64,000 nt of DNA from Halorubellus salinus (GCF_020567525.1 NZ_JAJCVI010000002.1:310001-374000), one strand, 5' to 3'; counted from the stretch's first letter, positions 34,415-44,225 are shown. The notes: generated from the sequence alone by a model not told the origin. Program-made: numbers and translations.

Positions 34415-35944
34415 TCAGTCCACGTGGAACTCGAAGCGCGCCCCGCCCTGCTCGCTCGTCGCGACCACCGGCTCCCAGCCGTGCGCTCGCGCGATCCGAG
34501 AGACGATACCGAGCCCGAGACCCGTCCCGTCGTCGCTCGTCGAGTACCCCGCCTCGAACACCTTCTCGCGCTCGTCAGGCGGGATGCCGACGCCGTCGTC
34601 CGAGACGAAGAACCCGTCACCGTCCGCGAGCGCATCCACCACCACCGTCACGCCCGCCTCCCCACCGTCCGTCTCGCCCGACACCGCCCCATCAACCTCG
34701 CTCTCGGGCATCGCGTGCTCCTGCGCGTTCCGGAACAGGTTCTCGAACACCTGCAGGAGCCGGTCGCGGTCCGCCGCCACCACGCCCGGCTCCCGAACCA
34801 CGAGCGAGGACGTGGACGCACTCATGCTCGCCCACGCCTCCCGCGCGACCGACCCAACGTCCACGTCCGTCGTCTCGTCCACGTCCTCGCCCTCGCGAGC
34901 GAGCGTCAACACCTCGTCGATGATCGACTCCATGCGCTCGAACGCGTACTCCACGTCCGCGGCCGTCTCCGAGTCACCCGTCTCCTTGTACAGCTCGAAC
35001 GACCCACGGCCGAGACTCAACGGATTCCGCAAGTCGTGCGCGACCACGCTCGCGAACTCGTCGAGCCGCTCGTTCTGGCGCTCCAACGCCTCCCGCTGCT
35101 CGTGCAGTTGCGCGCGCTGACGCGCCTGCTTGATCGCCGCCGCCGTGTTCTCGGCGAGGATCTCCGCGAACCGCCGGTCGGAATCGTCGAACTGGTCGCC
35201 GAACTTCCCGAGCGACAGCACGCCGAACTCGCCGATCGGGACGTACATCGCGAACGCGAACGCGTCCCGGTCGTACGGGTCGTTCGGCCCGATCTCGTCG
35301 ACGACCGTCGTCCGGTTCCGGAACGCACGCCCGTGGGGCGAATCGTCCACCAGGTACGGCGGCCGGGAATCGATGTCGTCGACGCGCCCCCCGAACGTCA
35401 CGTGCCGCAGCACCTCCTCGTCGGCGTCGTACTCGCGGACGGCAGTCCCCGGGAACCCGAGCACGTCGTTCGCCGCTTCCCCGCAGAGCTCGTACGCCTC
35501 CGCGGGCGAATCCGCCGCCATCAACCCGCGGGTCGCGTCGTGCAGCGCCTCGACGGTCTCGTCGTACCGCTCGCTCGTCCCCAGGTCCGTCAACGACCAG
35601 ACGAACCCGCGCGTCTCCCCGTCCCGCCGGAACGGCGTCACCGTCGCCTCGTAGAGGTACCACGACCCCTCGCCGGCGCGTCGAGCGCGCGCCTCGAACG
35701 TCACCTCGGACGCGGACGCCGCCGACAGCGACGCCGCCGCGTCCTGGTACGCCTCGAACGTCCGGTTCGCCAGCAACCCGTCCTCGACGAGGTCGCGGAG
35801 ATGATCGCCGACGAGGTCGTCGAAGTCCCGGCCGAACAGGACCGAACACCGGTCGTTCCCCATGGAGACGCGGCCGTCGCGCGTCACCACGAACACGGCC
35901 CCGGGGAACGACTCCAGTACGGAGGACGTCGCATCGTCGAACAT
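34415..35944 (-). CDS. Sensor histidine kinase, PAS-GAF-HisKA-HATPase
   Basis: 509 residues and no membrane segment. A PAS domain (about 8-120), a GAF domain (about 135-275, CGEAANDVLGFPGTAV), a HisKA helix with the phospho-acceptor in VVAHDLRNPLSL (His303), then the ATPase with N box NLFRNAQEH, G1 DDGVGIPPDE and G2 GTGLGLGIV. It is a cytoplasmic sensor of redox, light or a small molecule that would pass phosphate to an unlinked response regulator; none is adjacent. The ATG at 35944 begins just before the PAS domain; longer in-frame starts lack domain sequence. Confidence 0.93.
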   Translation of the reverse strand: MFDDATSSVLESFPGAVFVVTRDGRVSMGNDRCSVLFGRDFDDLVGDHLRDLVEDGLLANRTFEAYQDAAASLSAASASEVTFEARARRAGEGSWYLYEATVTPFRRDGETRGFVWSLTDLGTSERYDETVEALHDATRGLMAADSPAEAYELCGEAANDVLGFPGTAVREYDADEEVLRHVTFGGRVDDIDSRPPYLVDDSPHGRAFRNRTTVVDEIGPNDPYDRDAFAFAMYVPIGEFGVLSLGKFGDQFDDSDRRFAEILAENTAAAIKQARQRAQLHEQREALERQNERLDEFASVVAHDLRNPLSLGRGSFELYKETGDSETAADVEYAFERMESIIDEVLTLAREGEDVDETTDVDVGSVAREAWASMSASTSSLVVREPGVVAADRDRLLQVFENLFRNAQEHAMPESEVDGAVSGETDGGEAGVTVVVDALADGDGFFVSDDGVGIPPDEREKVFEAGYSTSDDGTGLGLGIVSRIARAHGWEPVVATSEQGGARFEFHVD

Positions 35945-36095
35945 GAAGGACGAACCAGTAATCGTTCGACACTTTCGGCCGCTCCGACAAGAGCGTATCG
36001 GCAGATTCGGCACTCGAAACTCGACCACGGCCGCGACCCGTCGACGGGTCGCGGACGCACGGCGCGCGTGACGCGTTCGCCCGTCGTGCGACGCC

Positions 36096-37595
36096 TCAGT
36101 ACGTCTTCGCGAAGTACGCGACCTCGGTCGCGTCCTCGCCGCACATCGTGCACTCGTCGCCCTCGACCTCGACCGCCTCGCCACCTTCGACGGCGGCCTC
36201 CGGCGCCTCACCGTCCTCCAGGGGGAGCATCGCGATCTCCGCCGCGACCTTCTCCTTGATGACCTCCTCGCACGCCTCGTCGCCGCACCACGGCGTCTTC
36301 ACGAACCCGCCGTGCTGGCCGATGGTGCCCATGATCTCCGTCGGTTCGTTCGCCGTTCGGACGTTCTCCACGAGGTTCTCGGCGGCCTTCGCGTACAGCT
36401 CGTCGAACACGGTGTCGAGCTGGTCGTCGACCTCGTCGACGAGCTCGGTCCGGTCGAGCTCGCGCTTCGTGTTCTCGTTGTCCGACCGACGGACCGCGGT
36501 GACGACCTCGTCCTCGACCTCGTTCGGGCCGATCTCGATGCGGAGCGGGACGCCCTTGAGCTCCCACTCGTTGAACTTGAACCCGGGGTTGCGCTGGTCG
36601 CGGTCGTCGAGATGCACGCGGACGTCGCCCGCGTCCTCGAGTTCCGCCGCGACCTCGGTCGCGTACTGGAGGACGTCGTCCTTCGTGTCCTCCTGCCAGA
36701 TGGGGACGACGACGACCTGCTCGGGCGCCACCGCCGGCGGCAGCACGAGCCCCTGGTCGTCGCTGTGGGTCATGATGAGCGCGCCGAGCGCGCGCCACGA
36801 CAGCCCCCACGACGTCGTCCACGCCGTCCGCTCCTCCTCGTCCTCGTCCGTGTACGTCACGTCGTACGCCTCCGCGAACGACTGCCCGAGCGCGTGACTC
36901 GTCCCACCCTGCACGGACTTCCCGTCGGGCATCAGCGCCTCGACGGTCGTCGTCATGTCCGCGCCCGGGAACTTGTCGTGCTCGGGCTTCTTCCCGCGCA
37001 GCACCGGGATGGCGAGCACGTCCTCGTAGAGGCGCTCGTACTGGCCGAGCCGCATCATGACCTCGTCGAGCGCGCCGTCCTCGGTCGCGTGCGCCGTGTG
37101 GCCCTCCTGCCAGAGGAACTCCTTCGTCCGGAAGAACGGCTTCGTCTCCGTCGCCTCCCACCGGATGACCGAACACCACTGGTTGAGCCGCATCGGGAGG
37201 TCGCGGTGACTGCGCGTCCACTCGCTCATGAACGGCGTGATGATGGACTCACTCGTCGGCCGAACCGCGAGCCGCTCCTCGAGTTCCTCGTAGCCGCCGT
37301 GGGTCACCCACGCGACCTCCGGATCGAACCCTTCGACGATGTCGGCCTCGCGCTCGAGGAACGACTCCGGGATGAGCACGGGGAAGTACGCGTTCCGCGC
37401 GCCCGTCTCCTTGAACCAGCCGTCGAGGTGGTTCTGGAGGCGCTCCCAGAGCTCGTACCCGCGCGGTCGGGTGACGATGAAGCCACCCATCGGCGCGTAG
37501 TCCGCGAGCTTCGCCTTCTGGACGACCTCCGCGTACCACTCGCCCGTGTTGTGGTTCTTGCTCTCCGTCACACCGAGTTCCTGCTCGCCACTCAT
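36096..37595 (-). CDS. proS: Prolyl-tRNA synthetase, archaeal/eukaryotic type
   Basis: 499 residues. Class II core: GEWYAEVVQKAKLADYAP at the start, TSESIITPFMSEW, the motif 2 region RWEATETKPFFRTKEFLWQEGHT, and motif 3-like sequence in SWRALGALIMTHSDDQGLVLPP. The anticodon-binding domain follows. The C-terminal zinc-type extension (CGDEACEE...CTMCGEDATEVAYFAKTY) ends in the Tyr characteristic of this type. It charges tRNA-Pro. The ATG at 37595 is supported by a TATA-like CTTATGG element about 25 bases upstream on the minus strand. Confidence 0.97.
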   Translation of the reverse strand: MSGEQELGVTESKNHNTGEWYAEVVQKAKLADYAPMGGFIVTRPRGYELWERLQNHLDGWFKETGARNAYFPVLIPESFLEREADIVEGFDPEVAWVTHGGYEELEERLAVRPTSESIITPFMSEWTRSHRDLPMRLNQWCSVIRWEATETKPFFRTKEFLWQEGHTAHATEDGALDEVMMRLGQYERLYEDVLAIPVLRGKKPEHDKFPGADMTTTVEALMPDGKSVQGGTSHALGQSFAEAYDVTYTDEDEEERTAWTTSWGLSWRALGALIMTHSDDQGLVLPPAVAPEQVVVVPIWQEDTKDDVLQYATEVAAELEDAGDVRVHLDDRDQRNPGFKFNEWELKGVPLRIEIGPNEVEDEVVTAVRRSDNENTKRELDRTELVDEVDDQLDTVFDELYAKAAENLVENVRTANEPTEIMGTIGQHGGFVKTPWCGDEACEEVIKEKVAAEIAMLPLEDGEAPEAAVEGGEAVEVEGDECTMCGEDATEVAYFAKTY

Positions 37596-37681
37596 TGCAC
37601 TGACCGACGCCCACCGCGACCATAAGGCCATTGAAGGGTGCCGGGCCGCGGCGACGCCTCGCCCGACGCGGGACGAGGCGT

Positions 37682-38302
37682 TCAGGCGTCGTCGTCGAGG
37701 TCGACGCCGACGGCGACGTCGTGTTCGAGCATCTCGTCGCCGTCCGCGTCGAAGTAGAACGCGCCGCGGATGGTGTCGCCGTCGAGCACGTGTGGGAGCC
37801 ACAGTTCGTCGTCCTCCCACATCTCGTCGTAGGGGACGTCCTCGCGAGCGCGCCACTCGGGGGACGCCTCCGGCGTCTCCTCCGGTTCGCCGGACACCGA
37901 GCACGCGACGTAGACGTGACAGCAGAACACGTGCTCGCGGCCGAAGTAGAAGTCGAACTCGCCGCGCTTGTCGAGGTCCGCGACCGCGACGCCCGTCTCC
38001 TCTCTCGTCTCGCGCGCCGCGGCCTCGCGCGTCGTCTCGCCCGGTTCGACCTTCCCGCCGGGGCCGTTGTAGAGGTCCGCGCCGAGCCCGCGGCGCTTCC
38101 GTATCATGAGGAGTTCGTCGTCGGCCGCGAGCGGCAACGTGCCGCGGAGCGGATAGCAGATGGTCGCGTCGTCGCGCTCGCTCGCGAACGCCGCACTCGG
38201 GACGCCATCGGCGACGTCGACGTCAGCGTGCTCGGTCCAGATTCCGTCCCCATCACCGTCGCGCTCGACTGGTTCGCCGCTCGCGGTCGACCCCTCTTCC
38301 AT
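37682..38302 (-). CDS. NUDIX hydrolase, MTH1/MutT-like
   Basis: 206 residues. The complete Nudix box runs from Gly83 to Val105 (GKVEPGET...REETGV). The preceding IRKRRGLGADLYNGPGGK closely resembles the human MTH1 region, so oxidised purine nucleotide hydrolysis is a reasonable guess. The N-terminal 40 residues are an acidic, probably disordered extension. The ATG at 38302 is chosen; the frame is open far upstream only because of base composition. It is followed within 90 bases by proS's promoter region. Confidence 0.92.
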   Translation of the reverse strand: MEEGSTASGEPVERDGDGDGIWTEHADVDVADGVPSAAFASERDDATICYPLRGTLPLAADDELLMIRKRRGLGADLYNGPGGKVEPGETTREAAARETREETGVAVADLDKRGEFDFYFGREHVFCCHVYVACSVSGEPEETPEASPEWRAREDVPYDEMWEDDELWLPHVLDGDTIRGAFYFDADGDEMLEHDVAVGVDLDDDA

Positions 38303-38384
38303 ACCGGACCGTGAGCGCGCGGGGACAATCAAGCGTTCGGACGCGAACGCGACTGTATCCCGCACGGCCGCATCGACGGTCGCG

Positions 38385-38846
38385 TCAGTCGCCGTCGAGC
38401 CGCGCTTCGAGGACGTCGCGGAGGATGGTCCGGTGACAGCGCTTCTTGTCGGTGTTCTCGAAGCAGACGAGCGCGACGTCCTCGCCGTCGCGGACGCGCT
38501 CCGCGAGCGCGTCCAGTGCAACGGCAGCGTCCGCGTCCGACGCCAGATGCGCGCGATACCGCTCCGCGAAGTCGACCTCCAGCCACGCCTCGTTGTGCGC
38601 TTCCTCCTCGCAGACGCCTCGCATCTCGAAGTCCTCCTGCAGCCGTTTCGTCTCGTCCAGCAGCCCCTCGACCGGTGCGAGCGCGCGGTCGTTCTCGTCG
38701 ACGCTCGCGGAGAACCAGCTCGTCGGCCGCCTGACGACGCCAACGCGCGTCGCGTCCCCGACGTCCGCGAGGTCGTGCTGGAGCGCCGCCACGTACGTGT
38801 CGAACACTCGACCACGACCCCCCGACTCGGTCGCGTCGTCGGTCAC
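38385..38846 (-). CDS. DUF488-family protein
   Basis: 153 residues. The late block VALVCFENTDKKRCHRTILRD, with its Cys and CHR, is typical of DUF488 proteins; the earlier VGVVRRPTSWFSASVDE is a divergent form of the family's N-terminal region. Function unknown. It is divergent from nothing nearby and is read towards the NUDIX gene, 82 bases away. Confidence 0.85.
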   Translation of the reverse strand: MTDDATESGGRGRVFDTYVAALQHDLADVGDATRVGVVRRPTSWFSASVDENDRALAPVEGLLDETKRLQEDFEMRGVCEEEAHNEAWLEVDFAERYRAHLASDADAAVALDALAERVRDGEDVALVCFENTDKKRCHRTILRDVLEARLDGD

Positions 38847-38875
38847 GGTCGGAACGTCGGCCCCGACCCACTAAG

Positions 38876-39742
38876 TCACTCGGTCGTCGTCGGCGCCGCG
38901 ACGGTTCGTTCCAGGCTGTCCGACCCCCAGTCGAGGAGTATCGTCTGCTCGCCCGCACTCGGCACGAGCCCGACGGACCGGGTCACGGTCTTCGTCTCAC
39001 CGGCAGGCACCTCGACGCGGAGTTCGCCCTGGTCGGAGACCGCGCGCGTCCCGAGTTCGGCGAGGAACTCGCCGTCGCTCTCCCCGACGTTCGCGACCGT
39101 GAACGATACGGAGACCTCGTCACCGTCGGTCGTTCCGGGGACGTCGAACGACCGCACCTCGAACGCCGGCGGGGCGGCGAGCGACGCCGCGATGGACGCC
39201 GGGAGCGTGAACGTGAGGGTCTCGGCCGCACCGCGCCACGCGAGCGACACCTCGCCGGGGTCGACGTCGAGCGCGAGCGCGAACGCGAGGTGGACGCCGT
39301 CGGTGAACGGCTGGACCGTCTCGGACATCGGTTCGATGGCGTCGTCGTCGACGCGCAGCTCGCAGGCGGTCTCGGCGGCCGCCTGCGCGTCCTCCCCGGA
39401 GACGTCGAGTTCGACGACGACGTACTGGCGGTCCGCGTCGGCGCTGACGCTCGGGTGCGTGCCGGCGAGGAGCGTGACGATGGCGCGCGACGTCCGCGCA
39501 GACACCAGTTCGACCGACCGGCCGTCGACGTCGTACTGGCTCGCGTCCCCGTCGCCCTCGTCGGCGTCGTCGTTGTCGCCGTCGCCGTTGCCGGCGTCGT
39601 CGGTCGTCGTCTCGATGGTCGTCGACTCCGTTCCAGTGCTGTCGTCGCGACCATCCCCGACGGTGGAATCGAGGCAGCCCGCCGTCGCGGCGACCGCCGG
39701 AATCGTGCTCACGAGGACCCGGCGACGAGAAGCACGTCTCAT
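38876..39742 (-). CDS. Predicted Tat lipoprotein, exported
   Basis: 288 residues from the ATG at 39742. The N-terminus MRRASRRRVLVSTIPAVAA has a twin-arginine stretch, a hydrophobic core and a lipobox-like TAGC (Cys22), the usual haloarchaeal lipoprotein signal. A Ser/Thr/Asp/Gly-rich linker (about 25-70) then leads into two beta-rich domains; the second (VSVSFTVANVGESDGEFLAEL) looks like a CARDB/Ig-type repeat. It is attached to the outer face of the membrane. Specific role unknown. Confidence 0.85.
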   Translation of the reverse strand: MRRASRRRVLVSTIPAVAATAGCLDSTVGDGRDDSTGTESTTIETTTDDAGNGDGDNDDADEGDGDASQYDVDGRSVELVSARTSRAIVTLLAGTHPSVSADADRQYVVVELDVSGEDAQAAAETACELRVDDDAIEPMSETVQPFTDGVHLAFALALDVDPGEVSLAWRGAAETLTFTLPASIAASLAAPPAFEVRSFDVPGTTDGDEVSVSFTVANVGESDGEFLAELGTRAVSDQGELRVEVPAGETKTVTRSVGLVPSAGEQTILLDWGSDSLERTVAAPTTTE

Positions 39743-39826
39743 GCGTCGACCATCGGCCACGACCGGTAAGTGCTTTGTCGAGACCGCAACGCCGGTTTCA
39801 CCGCGAAAGGACCGGAACGGGTCCGG

Positions 39827-40333
39827 CTACCGGTCCACGCGTTCGACCGCGTCCGCGACCGCGAACGGACTCGGCTCCTCGGTCCACCCCCAGCCGGGGA
39901 TCCGCTCCTGGACGCCGGCCGCGAGTGCGGCGTCCAGGTCGTCCACGCCCGCGCCCTCGTCGTCCTCGCCGTGCGTGTGGACGTCCGCGTAGTGGAACGT
40001 CGCCTCGCCGAGCGTCCGCAATGGCTGCGAGCCCGCGACCGTGCCCGCGAGCTCGCGCCCGAGGACCTCGTCGACGACGAATCCCGGATAGTCGCCGTCG
40101 ACGTCGAGGTCCCGGAGGAGCGCGACGAGCGCAGCGACGTTCACCGCGCGGTCGCCGTCCGCGAACGTCTCGTCCACGACCACCCGGTACTGTCTGGCAG
40201 TCACGGGGTCGACGTCGATACCGAACACGTCCCCGAGGTTCCCGCGGACCGCGTTGACGAGCGGGACCACGACGTCCCCGCGTTCGCGCACCCACTCGTA
40301 CTCGCACTCGACCATCGCCGGCGTGACGTCCAT
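39827..40333 (-). CDS. Hypothetical haloarchaeal protein
   Basis: 168 residues from the ATG at 40333 (MDVTPAMVECEYEWVRERGD). Helical and acidic, with no signal peptide or membrane segment. Blocks that look conserved include DVVVPLVNAVRGNLGD and DVDGDYPGFVVDEVLGREL. I do not recognise the family. A TATA-like CAAACTT element (minus strand, about 40362-40370) is at the right distance for a leaderless start at 40333, which argues for this ATG instead of the in-frame one at 40363. Confidence 0.75.
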   Translation of the reverse strand: MDVTPAMVECEYEWVRERGDVVVPLVNAVRGNLGDVFGIDVDPVTARQYRVVVDETFADGDRAVNVAALVALLRDLDVDGDYPGFVVDEVLGRELAGTVAGSQPLRTLGEATFHYADVHTHGEDDEGAGVDDLDAALAAGVQERIPGWGWTEEPSPFAVADAVERVDR

Positions 40334-40634
40334 ACCTGTCGGTACCGTACGAGAGCGCCTCAAGTTTGCGAAGGCTTTTATAATTCCGCGGATTAATCGA
40401 CGAGTAAGCGGGTTCTCCCTGGACTCCCCCCAGTGGGCGACGAACCGTACGAGCGGTCAGCCGGCCCGGGGCACACTAACCGATGAACTACTGCTGTAAT
40501 CGACAGTCCACGTTCCGCTCGCGCGTCCATCGCCGTCGCCGCGACGGCGACGACCAGCCCCGCGGCGCGTCCAGGGACCCCCTGCGAGCACGAACACGCG
40601 TTCGCGCTCGCTGGACCCCACATCTGCAGCACTC
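40334..40634. other. Divergent intergenic region with strong TATA and structured leader before aCPSF1
   Basis: 301 bases. The left end holds the promoter of the minus-strand hypothetical gene. GGCTTTTATAATT at 40373-40385 is the best TATA box in this region, and it faces right. Downstream, 40411-40446 can fold into a two-part stem (GGTTC with GAACC outside; CCCTGG with CCAG and GGG inside). From there to the aCPSF1 ATG no open frame looks real. It may be a long 5' leader or a separate short RNA. Confidence 0.55.
40373..40385 (+). promoter_or_regulatory. Strong TATA box about 250 bases upstream of aCPSF1
   Basis: GGCTTTTATAATT is strongly AT-rich in GC-rich surroundings. Transcription would start near 40408, leaving a leader of about 225 bases before the ATG at 40635, unusual for haloarchaea. 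Confidence 0.5.
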
Positions 40635-42554
40635 ATGAGTTCAGTAGACCGACAACTCGACGACCTGAAGGCAGAGATCACGAGCGAGATACCCGACGAC
40701 ATCACCGTCTCCGACGTGAAGTACGAGGGCCCGGAACTGGTCGTGTACACGCGCGACCCGAAGAAGTTCGCCCAACAGGGCGACCTCATCCGACAACTCG
40801 CCTCGAAACTCCGCAAGCGCATCACCGTCCGCCCCGACCCGGACGTCCTCAGTCACCCCGACGAGGCACGGGAGAAAATAATGGACGTCATCCCCGAGGA
40901 CGCGGGCGTCACCGACCTCGACTTCCACGCCGACACGGGCGAGGTCGTCATCGAAGCCCAGAAACCCGGGATGGTCATCGGCCGCCACGGGTCGACGCTC
41001 CGCGAGATTACGCAGGAGGTCGGGTGGACGCCCGAAGTCGTCCGCACGCCCCCCATCGAATCGTCGACGGTGTCGAACGTCCGGAGCTTCCTCAAGCAGG
41101 AGCGCGACGAACGTCGCGACATCCTGGAGAAGGTCGGCCGCCAGATCCATCGCGAGGAGATGCAAGACGACGAGTGGGTTCGCATCACGACGCTCGGATG
41201 CTGTCGCGAGGTCGGTCGCGCGAGCTTCATCCTGTCGACGCCCGAGACGCGCATCCTCATCGACTGCGGTGACAAACCCGGCGCCGAAGGCGAAGTCCCC
41301 TACCTCCAGGTCCCCGAAGCCCTGGGTTCGGGCGCGAACTCGCTCGACGCGGTCGTCCTCACGCACGCGCACCTCGACCACTCCGCGTTCATCCCACTGC
41401 TCTTCAAGTACGGTTACGACGGCCCCATCTACTGCACGGAGCCGACGCGCGACCTGATGGGTCTGCTGACGCTCGACTACCTCGACGTCGCCGCGAAGGA
41501 GGGGCGTGCACCGCCGTACGAATCCGAGCAGGTCCGCGAAGCCATCAAGCACTGCATCCCCCTGGAGTACGGCGACGTCACCGACATCGCGCCGGACGTC
41601 AAGCTCACGTTCCACAACGCCGGGCACATCCTCGGGAGCGCAGTCAGTCACTTCCACATCGGCGACGGCCTGTACAACGTCGCGTTCTCCGGCGACATCC
41701 ACTACAGCGACACGCGCCTGTTCAACGGCGCGGTGAACGACTTCCCGCGCGTCGAGACGCTCGTCCTCGAATCAACGTACGGCGGTCGGAACGACTACCA
41801 GACGGACCAGGAGGACTCCGAACGCAAGCTCAAGGAGGTCATCAACACGGCCCACGACCGCGGCGGGAAGGTCCTCATCCCCGCGTTCGCCGTGGGCCGC
41901 AGCCAGGAACTCATGCTCGTCCTCGAGGAGGCGATGCGCGAGGGCGACATCCCCGAGATGCCCGTGCACCTCGACGGGATGATGTGGGAAGCGACCGCGA
42001 TCCACACCACGTACCCCGAGTACCTCCGGGACGAGCTCCGCGACCGCATCTTCCACGACGACGAGAACCCGTTCCTCGCCGACCAGTTCAACCACATCGA
42101 CGGCGGCGAGGAGGAACGCCAGGAGGTCGCCGACGGCGGCCCGTGCATCATCCTCTCCACGAGCGGGATGGTCACCGGCGGCCCCATCATGTCCTGGCTC
42201 CGCCACCTCGGCCCCGAGGAGGAGTCCACGCTCACGTTCGTCGGCTACCAGGCACAGGGGACGCTCGGTCGCCGCATCCAGAACGGCTGGGACGAGATCC
42301 CCGTGAGTCGCGACGGCGGCCGCGGGAACACGATGACGATGCAGATGCACGTCGAGACCGTCGACGGGTTCTCCGGGCACGCCGACCGCCAGGGCCTCGA
42401 GAACTTCGTGCGCACGATGAACCCGCGCCCGGAGAAGGTGCTGTGCGTGCACGGCGACGAATCCAGCGTGCAGGACCTGTCGTCGTCGCTCTACCACGAC
42501 TTCAACATGCGGACGTTCGCCCCGAAGAACCTGGAGACGTTCCGCTTCAAGTAA
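40635..42554 (+). CDS. fttA: aCPSF1/FttA, KH-domain beta-CASP ribonuclease and transcription termination factor
   Basis: 639 residues. Two KH-type domains lie at about 1-145 (PGMVIGRHGSTLREI is the GxxG of the second). The metallo-beta-lactamase core has THAHLDHS near 242-249 and the later GHILGSAVSHF and FSGDIHYSD metal ligands. The beta-CASP part follows, with GFSGHADRQ and LCVHGDESS near the end. In archaea this protein (aCPSF1, also called FttA) cuts nascent RNA and causes RNA polymerase to terminate. It is nearly universal in archaea. Its own upstream region is long and structured. Confidence 0.96.
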   Translation: MSSVDRQLDDLKAEITSEIPDDITVSDVKYEGPELVVYTRDPKKFAQQGDLIRQLASKLRKRITVRPDPDVLSHPDEAREKIMDVIPEDAGVTDLDFHADTGEVVIEAQKPGMVIGRHGSTLREITQEVGWTPEVVRTPPIESSTVSNVRSFLKQERDERRDILEKVGRQIHREEMQDDEWVRITTLGCCREVGRASFILSTPETRILIDCGDKPGAEGEVPYLQVPEALGSGANSLDAVVLTHAHLDHSAFIPLLFKYGYDGPIYCTEPTRDLMGLLTLDYLDVAAKEGRAPPYESEQVREAIKHCIPLEYGDVTDIAPDVKLTFHNAGHILGSAVSHFHIGDGLYNVAFSGDIHYSDTRLFNGAVNDFPRVETLVLESTYGGRNDYQTDQEDSERKLKEVINTAHDRGGKVLIPAFAVGRSQELMLVLEEAMREGDIPEMPVHLDGMMWEATAIHTTYPEYLRDELRDRIFHDDENPFLADQFNHIDGGEEERQEVADGGPCIILSTSGMVTGGPIMSWLRHLGPEEESTLTFVGYQAQGTLGRRIQNGWDEIPVSRDGGRGNTMTMQMHVETVDGFSGHADRQGLENFVRTMNPRPEKVLCVHGDESSVQDLSSSLYHDFNMRTFAPKNLETFRFK

Positions 42555-42596
42555 CGCCGGCGGCGTAATCGTCGCGCTCGCGCTCGTTCTCGACGT

Positions 42597-44225
42597 TCAC
42601 CGGAGCCCGTTCGTGAGCCGCCGGTACCCCGACCAGACGACGTCGCTGCCCTGGCCGAGATGCGGGAGGCCGAACTGGGTTGCGAGTTCGTCCTGTGCAC
42701 GGAGCGGTTCGACGAACTCGGGCCAGTCGAACGGCCAGACGCCCGCGCGCGCAGAGCGGACGTCGAGCCGATCGAGGACGACGTTCGCCGCCCGCCGACC
42801 GGCCTCGTTCGCGTTCTCCATGCTCGCCAGGTCCGAGTGCGTGCGGACGTAGTCCGCGGCGAGCGCGAGGTTCGCGCACGTCGTCTCGGCGTCCGGTCGG
42901 TTGCGGCGCGACCCGACGGTGTTGATGAGCAACGGGTCGGCGTTCCGGAGTTCCCCGGCGTCCGCGTCCCACGAGAGCGCCGGGTCGACCTGCGAGTCCA
43001 CGAGGTCGTCGTCGCCGAGCTCGGGGACGTGGTCGCGGACCATCCGCCAGACCGCGTCGGCGAGGTCCTCCCGCGAGTGTTCGCGCGCCGATCGACCGTC
43101 CGGACCGGGCGCGTCGAAGTTCGAGATGGCGACCGAGAGCACGCCGTCGACGGACGGGTGCGCGTCGAAGTCGTAGTCCGTCCAGAACTCGCGCTGACTG
43201 ATGGCGGTGAGCGCCCACGGTGAATCCAGGAGCGCGACGTGCCCGCCGGCCGGGCTCACGTCGCGGGAGAGGTAGAACTGGACGCCGTTCATCCACGCGG
43301 TGTCGAGGTCGTCGAGTCCGCGGAGCGACGGCGCGGCCGCGTCGAGCGCGTCCGTCCGCAGTCGCCGTGCGACCCCGAGCGGGACCGCGAGCACGTACTG
43401 GTCGAACGCGACGCGGCGGTCGTCGTCGGCGCCCGCGACGCGGACGCCCGTGACGCGTTCGCCGTCGCTCTCGAGCGCTCGGACCGGCGTCGACGGTCGG
43501 AACTCGACGCCCTGGCGTTCGAGGAACGCGACCCACGGGTCGATCCAGACGTCGCTCGTCGGCCCGTCGAGGATGCGGTCGGCGTCCCGGTCGGGCGCGA
43601 AGATGTCCTGGAGGAGCTGGAGGTAGATGCGGCCGATGGTCCGCGTGCTCGCTCGCTCGGGTCGCATCGCGACGAGCGTCTGCGTGATACCGTACGCGAG
43701 GTGCGTGCGGTACGCTTCGCTCATCTCCTCCGCGCGCACGAACTCCCACCAGGGGACGTCGTCGTACGCCTCCCAGCGGTCCTCGCTCGACGTCAACAAC
43801 TGGAGGAGGCGGCCGGTGAAGAACGCGGTCTCGTCCGCGGGCACGTCCTGGCCGCCGAAGAGGTCGGCGACGCGCTCGCGCCACCCCGCGAGCGTCGTGG
43901 GCGCACTCGTGGGGACGGTCCGCCCACCGCCGACGAGTGCCTGCCGCATCTCGGGGACGGCGACGAGGTGGTCGGCGACCGATCCGCCGTCGCCGTCCGG
44001 GATGCGCGTCATCGTCTCGGTGAGATGGCGGTAGAACCCCGGGAAGAACCGGAAGCCGTGCTCGGCGGGCAACGCCGCACCGTCGGTCGGCCCCGGGAAC
44101 GACCGCGCCTTCCCGCCGAACCGGTCGCGCGCCTCGTACACGGTCACGTCCACGCCCCGCGTCGCGAGCTCGTGCGCGGCACTCAATCCGGCGACGCCGC
44201 CACCGAGAACCGCGACGCGACTCAC
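42597..44225 (-). CDS. FAD-dependent amine oxidase-type oxidoreductase (HpnE/phytoene-desaturase-like)
   Basis: 542 residues from a GTG at 44225 (reading SRVAVLGGGVAGLSAAHEL after it). The FAD motif GxGxxG is at 8-13, followed by the conserved VTVYEARDRFGGKARSF. HGFRFFPGFYRHL resembles the hydroxysqualene dehydroxylase/carotenoid desaturase group of flavoproteins. It may act on isoprenoid lipids, but the substrate is uncertain. An alternative GTG at 44234 would add three residues. It is convergent with aCPSF1 (42 bases apart) and divergent from the DUF192 gene. Confidence 0.9.
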   Translation of the reverse strand: MSRVAVLGGGVAGLSAAHELATRGVDVTVYEARDRFGGKARSFPGPTDGAALPAEHGFRFFPGFYRHLTETMTRIPDGDGGSVADHLVAVPEMRQALVGGGRTVPTSAPTTLAGWRERVADLFGGQDVPADETAFFTGRLLQLLTSSEDRWEAYDDVPWWEFVRAEEMSEAYRTHLAYGITQTLVAMRPERASTRTIGRIYLQLLQDIFAPDRDADRILDGPTSDVWIDPWVAFLERQGVEFRPSTPVRALESDGERVTGVRVAGADDDRRVAFDQYVLAVPLGVARRLRTDALDAAAPSLRGLDDLDTAWMNGVQFYLSRDVSPAGGHVALLDSPWALTAISQREFWTDYDFDAHPSVDGVLSVAISNFDAPGPDGRSAREHSREDLADAVWRMVRDHVPELGDDDLVDSQVDPALSWDADAGELRNADPLLINTVGSRRNRPDAETTCANLALAADYVRTHSDLASMENANEAGRRAANVVLDRLDVRSARAGVWPFDWPEFVEPLRAQDELATQFGLPHLGQGSDVVWSGYRRLTNGLR

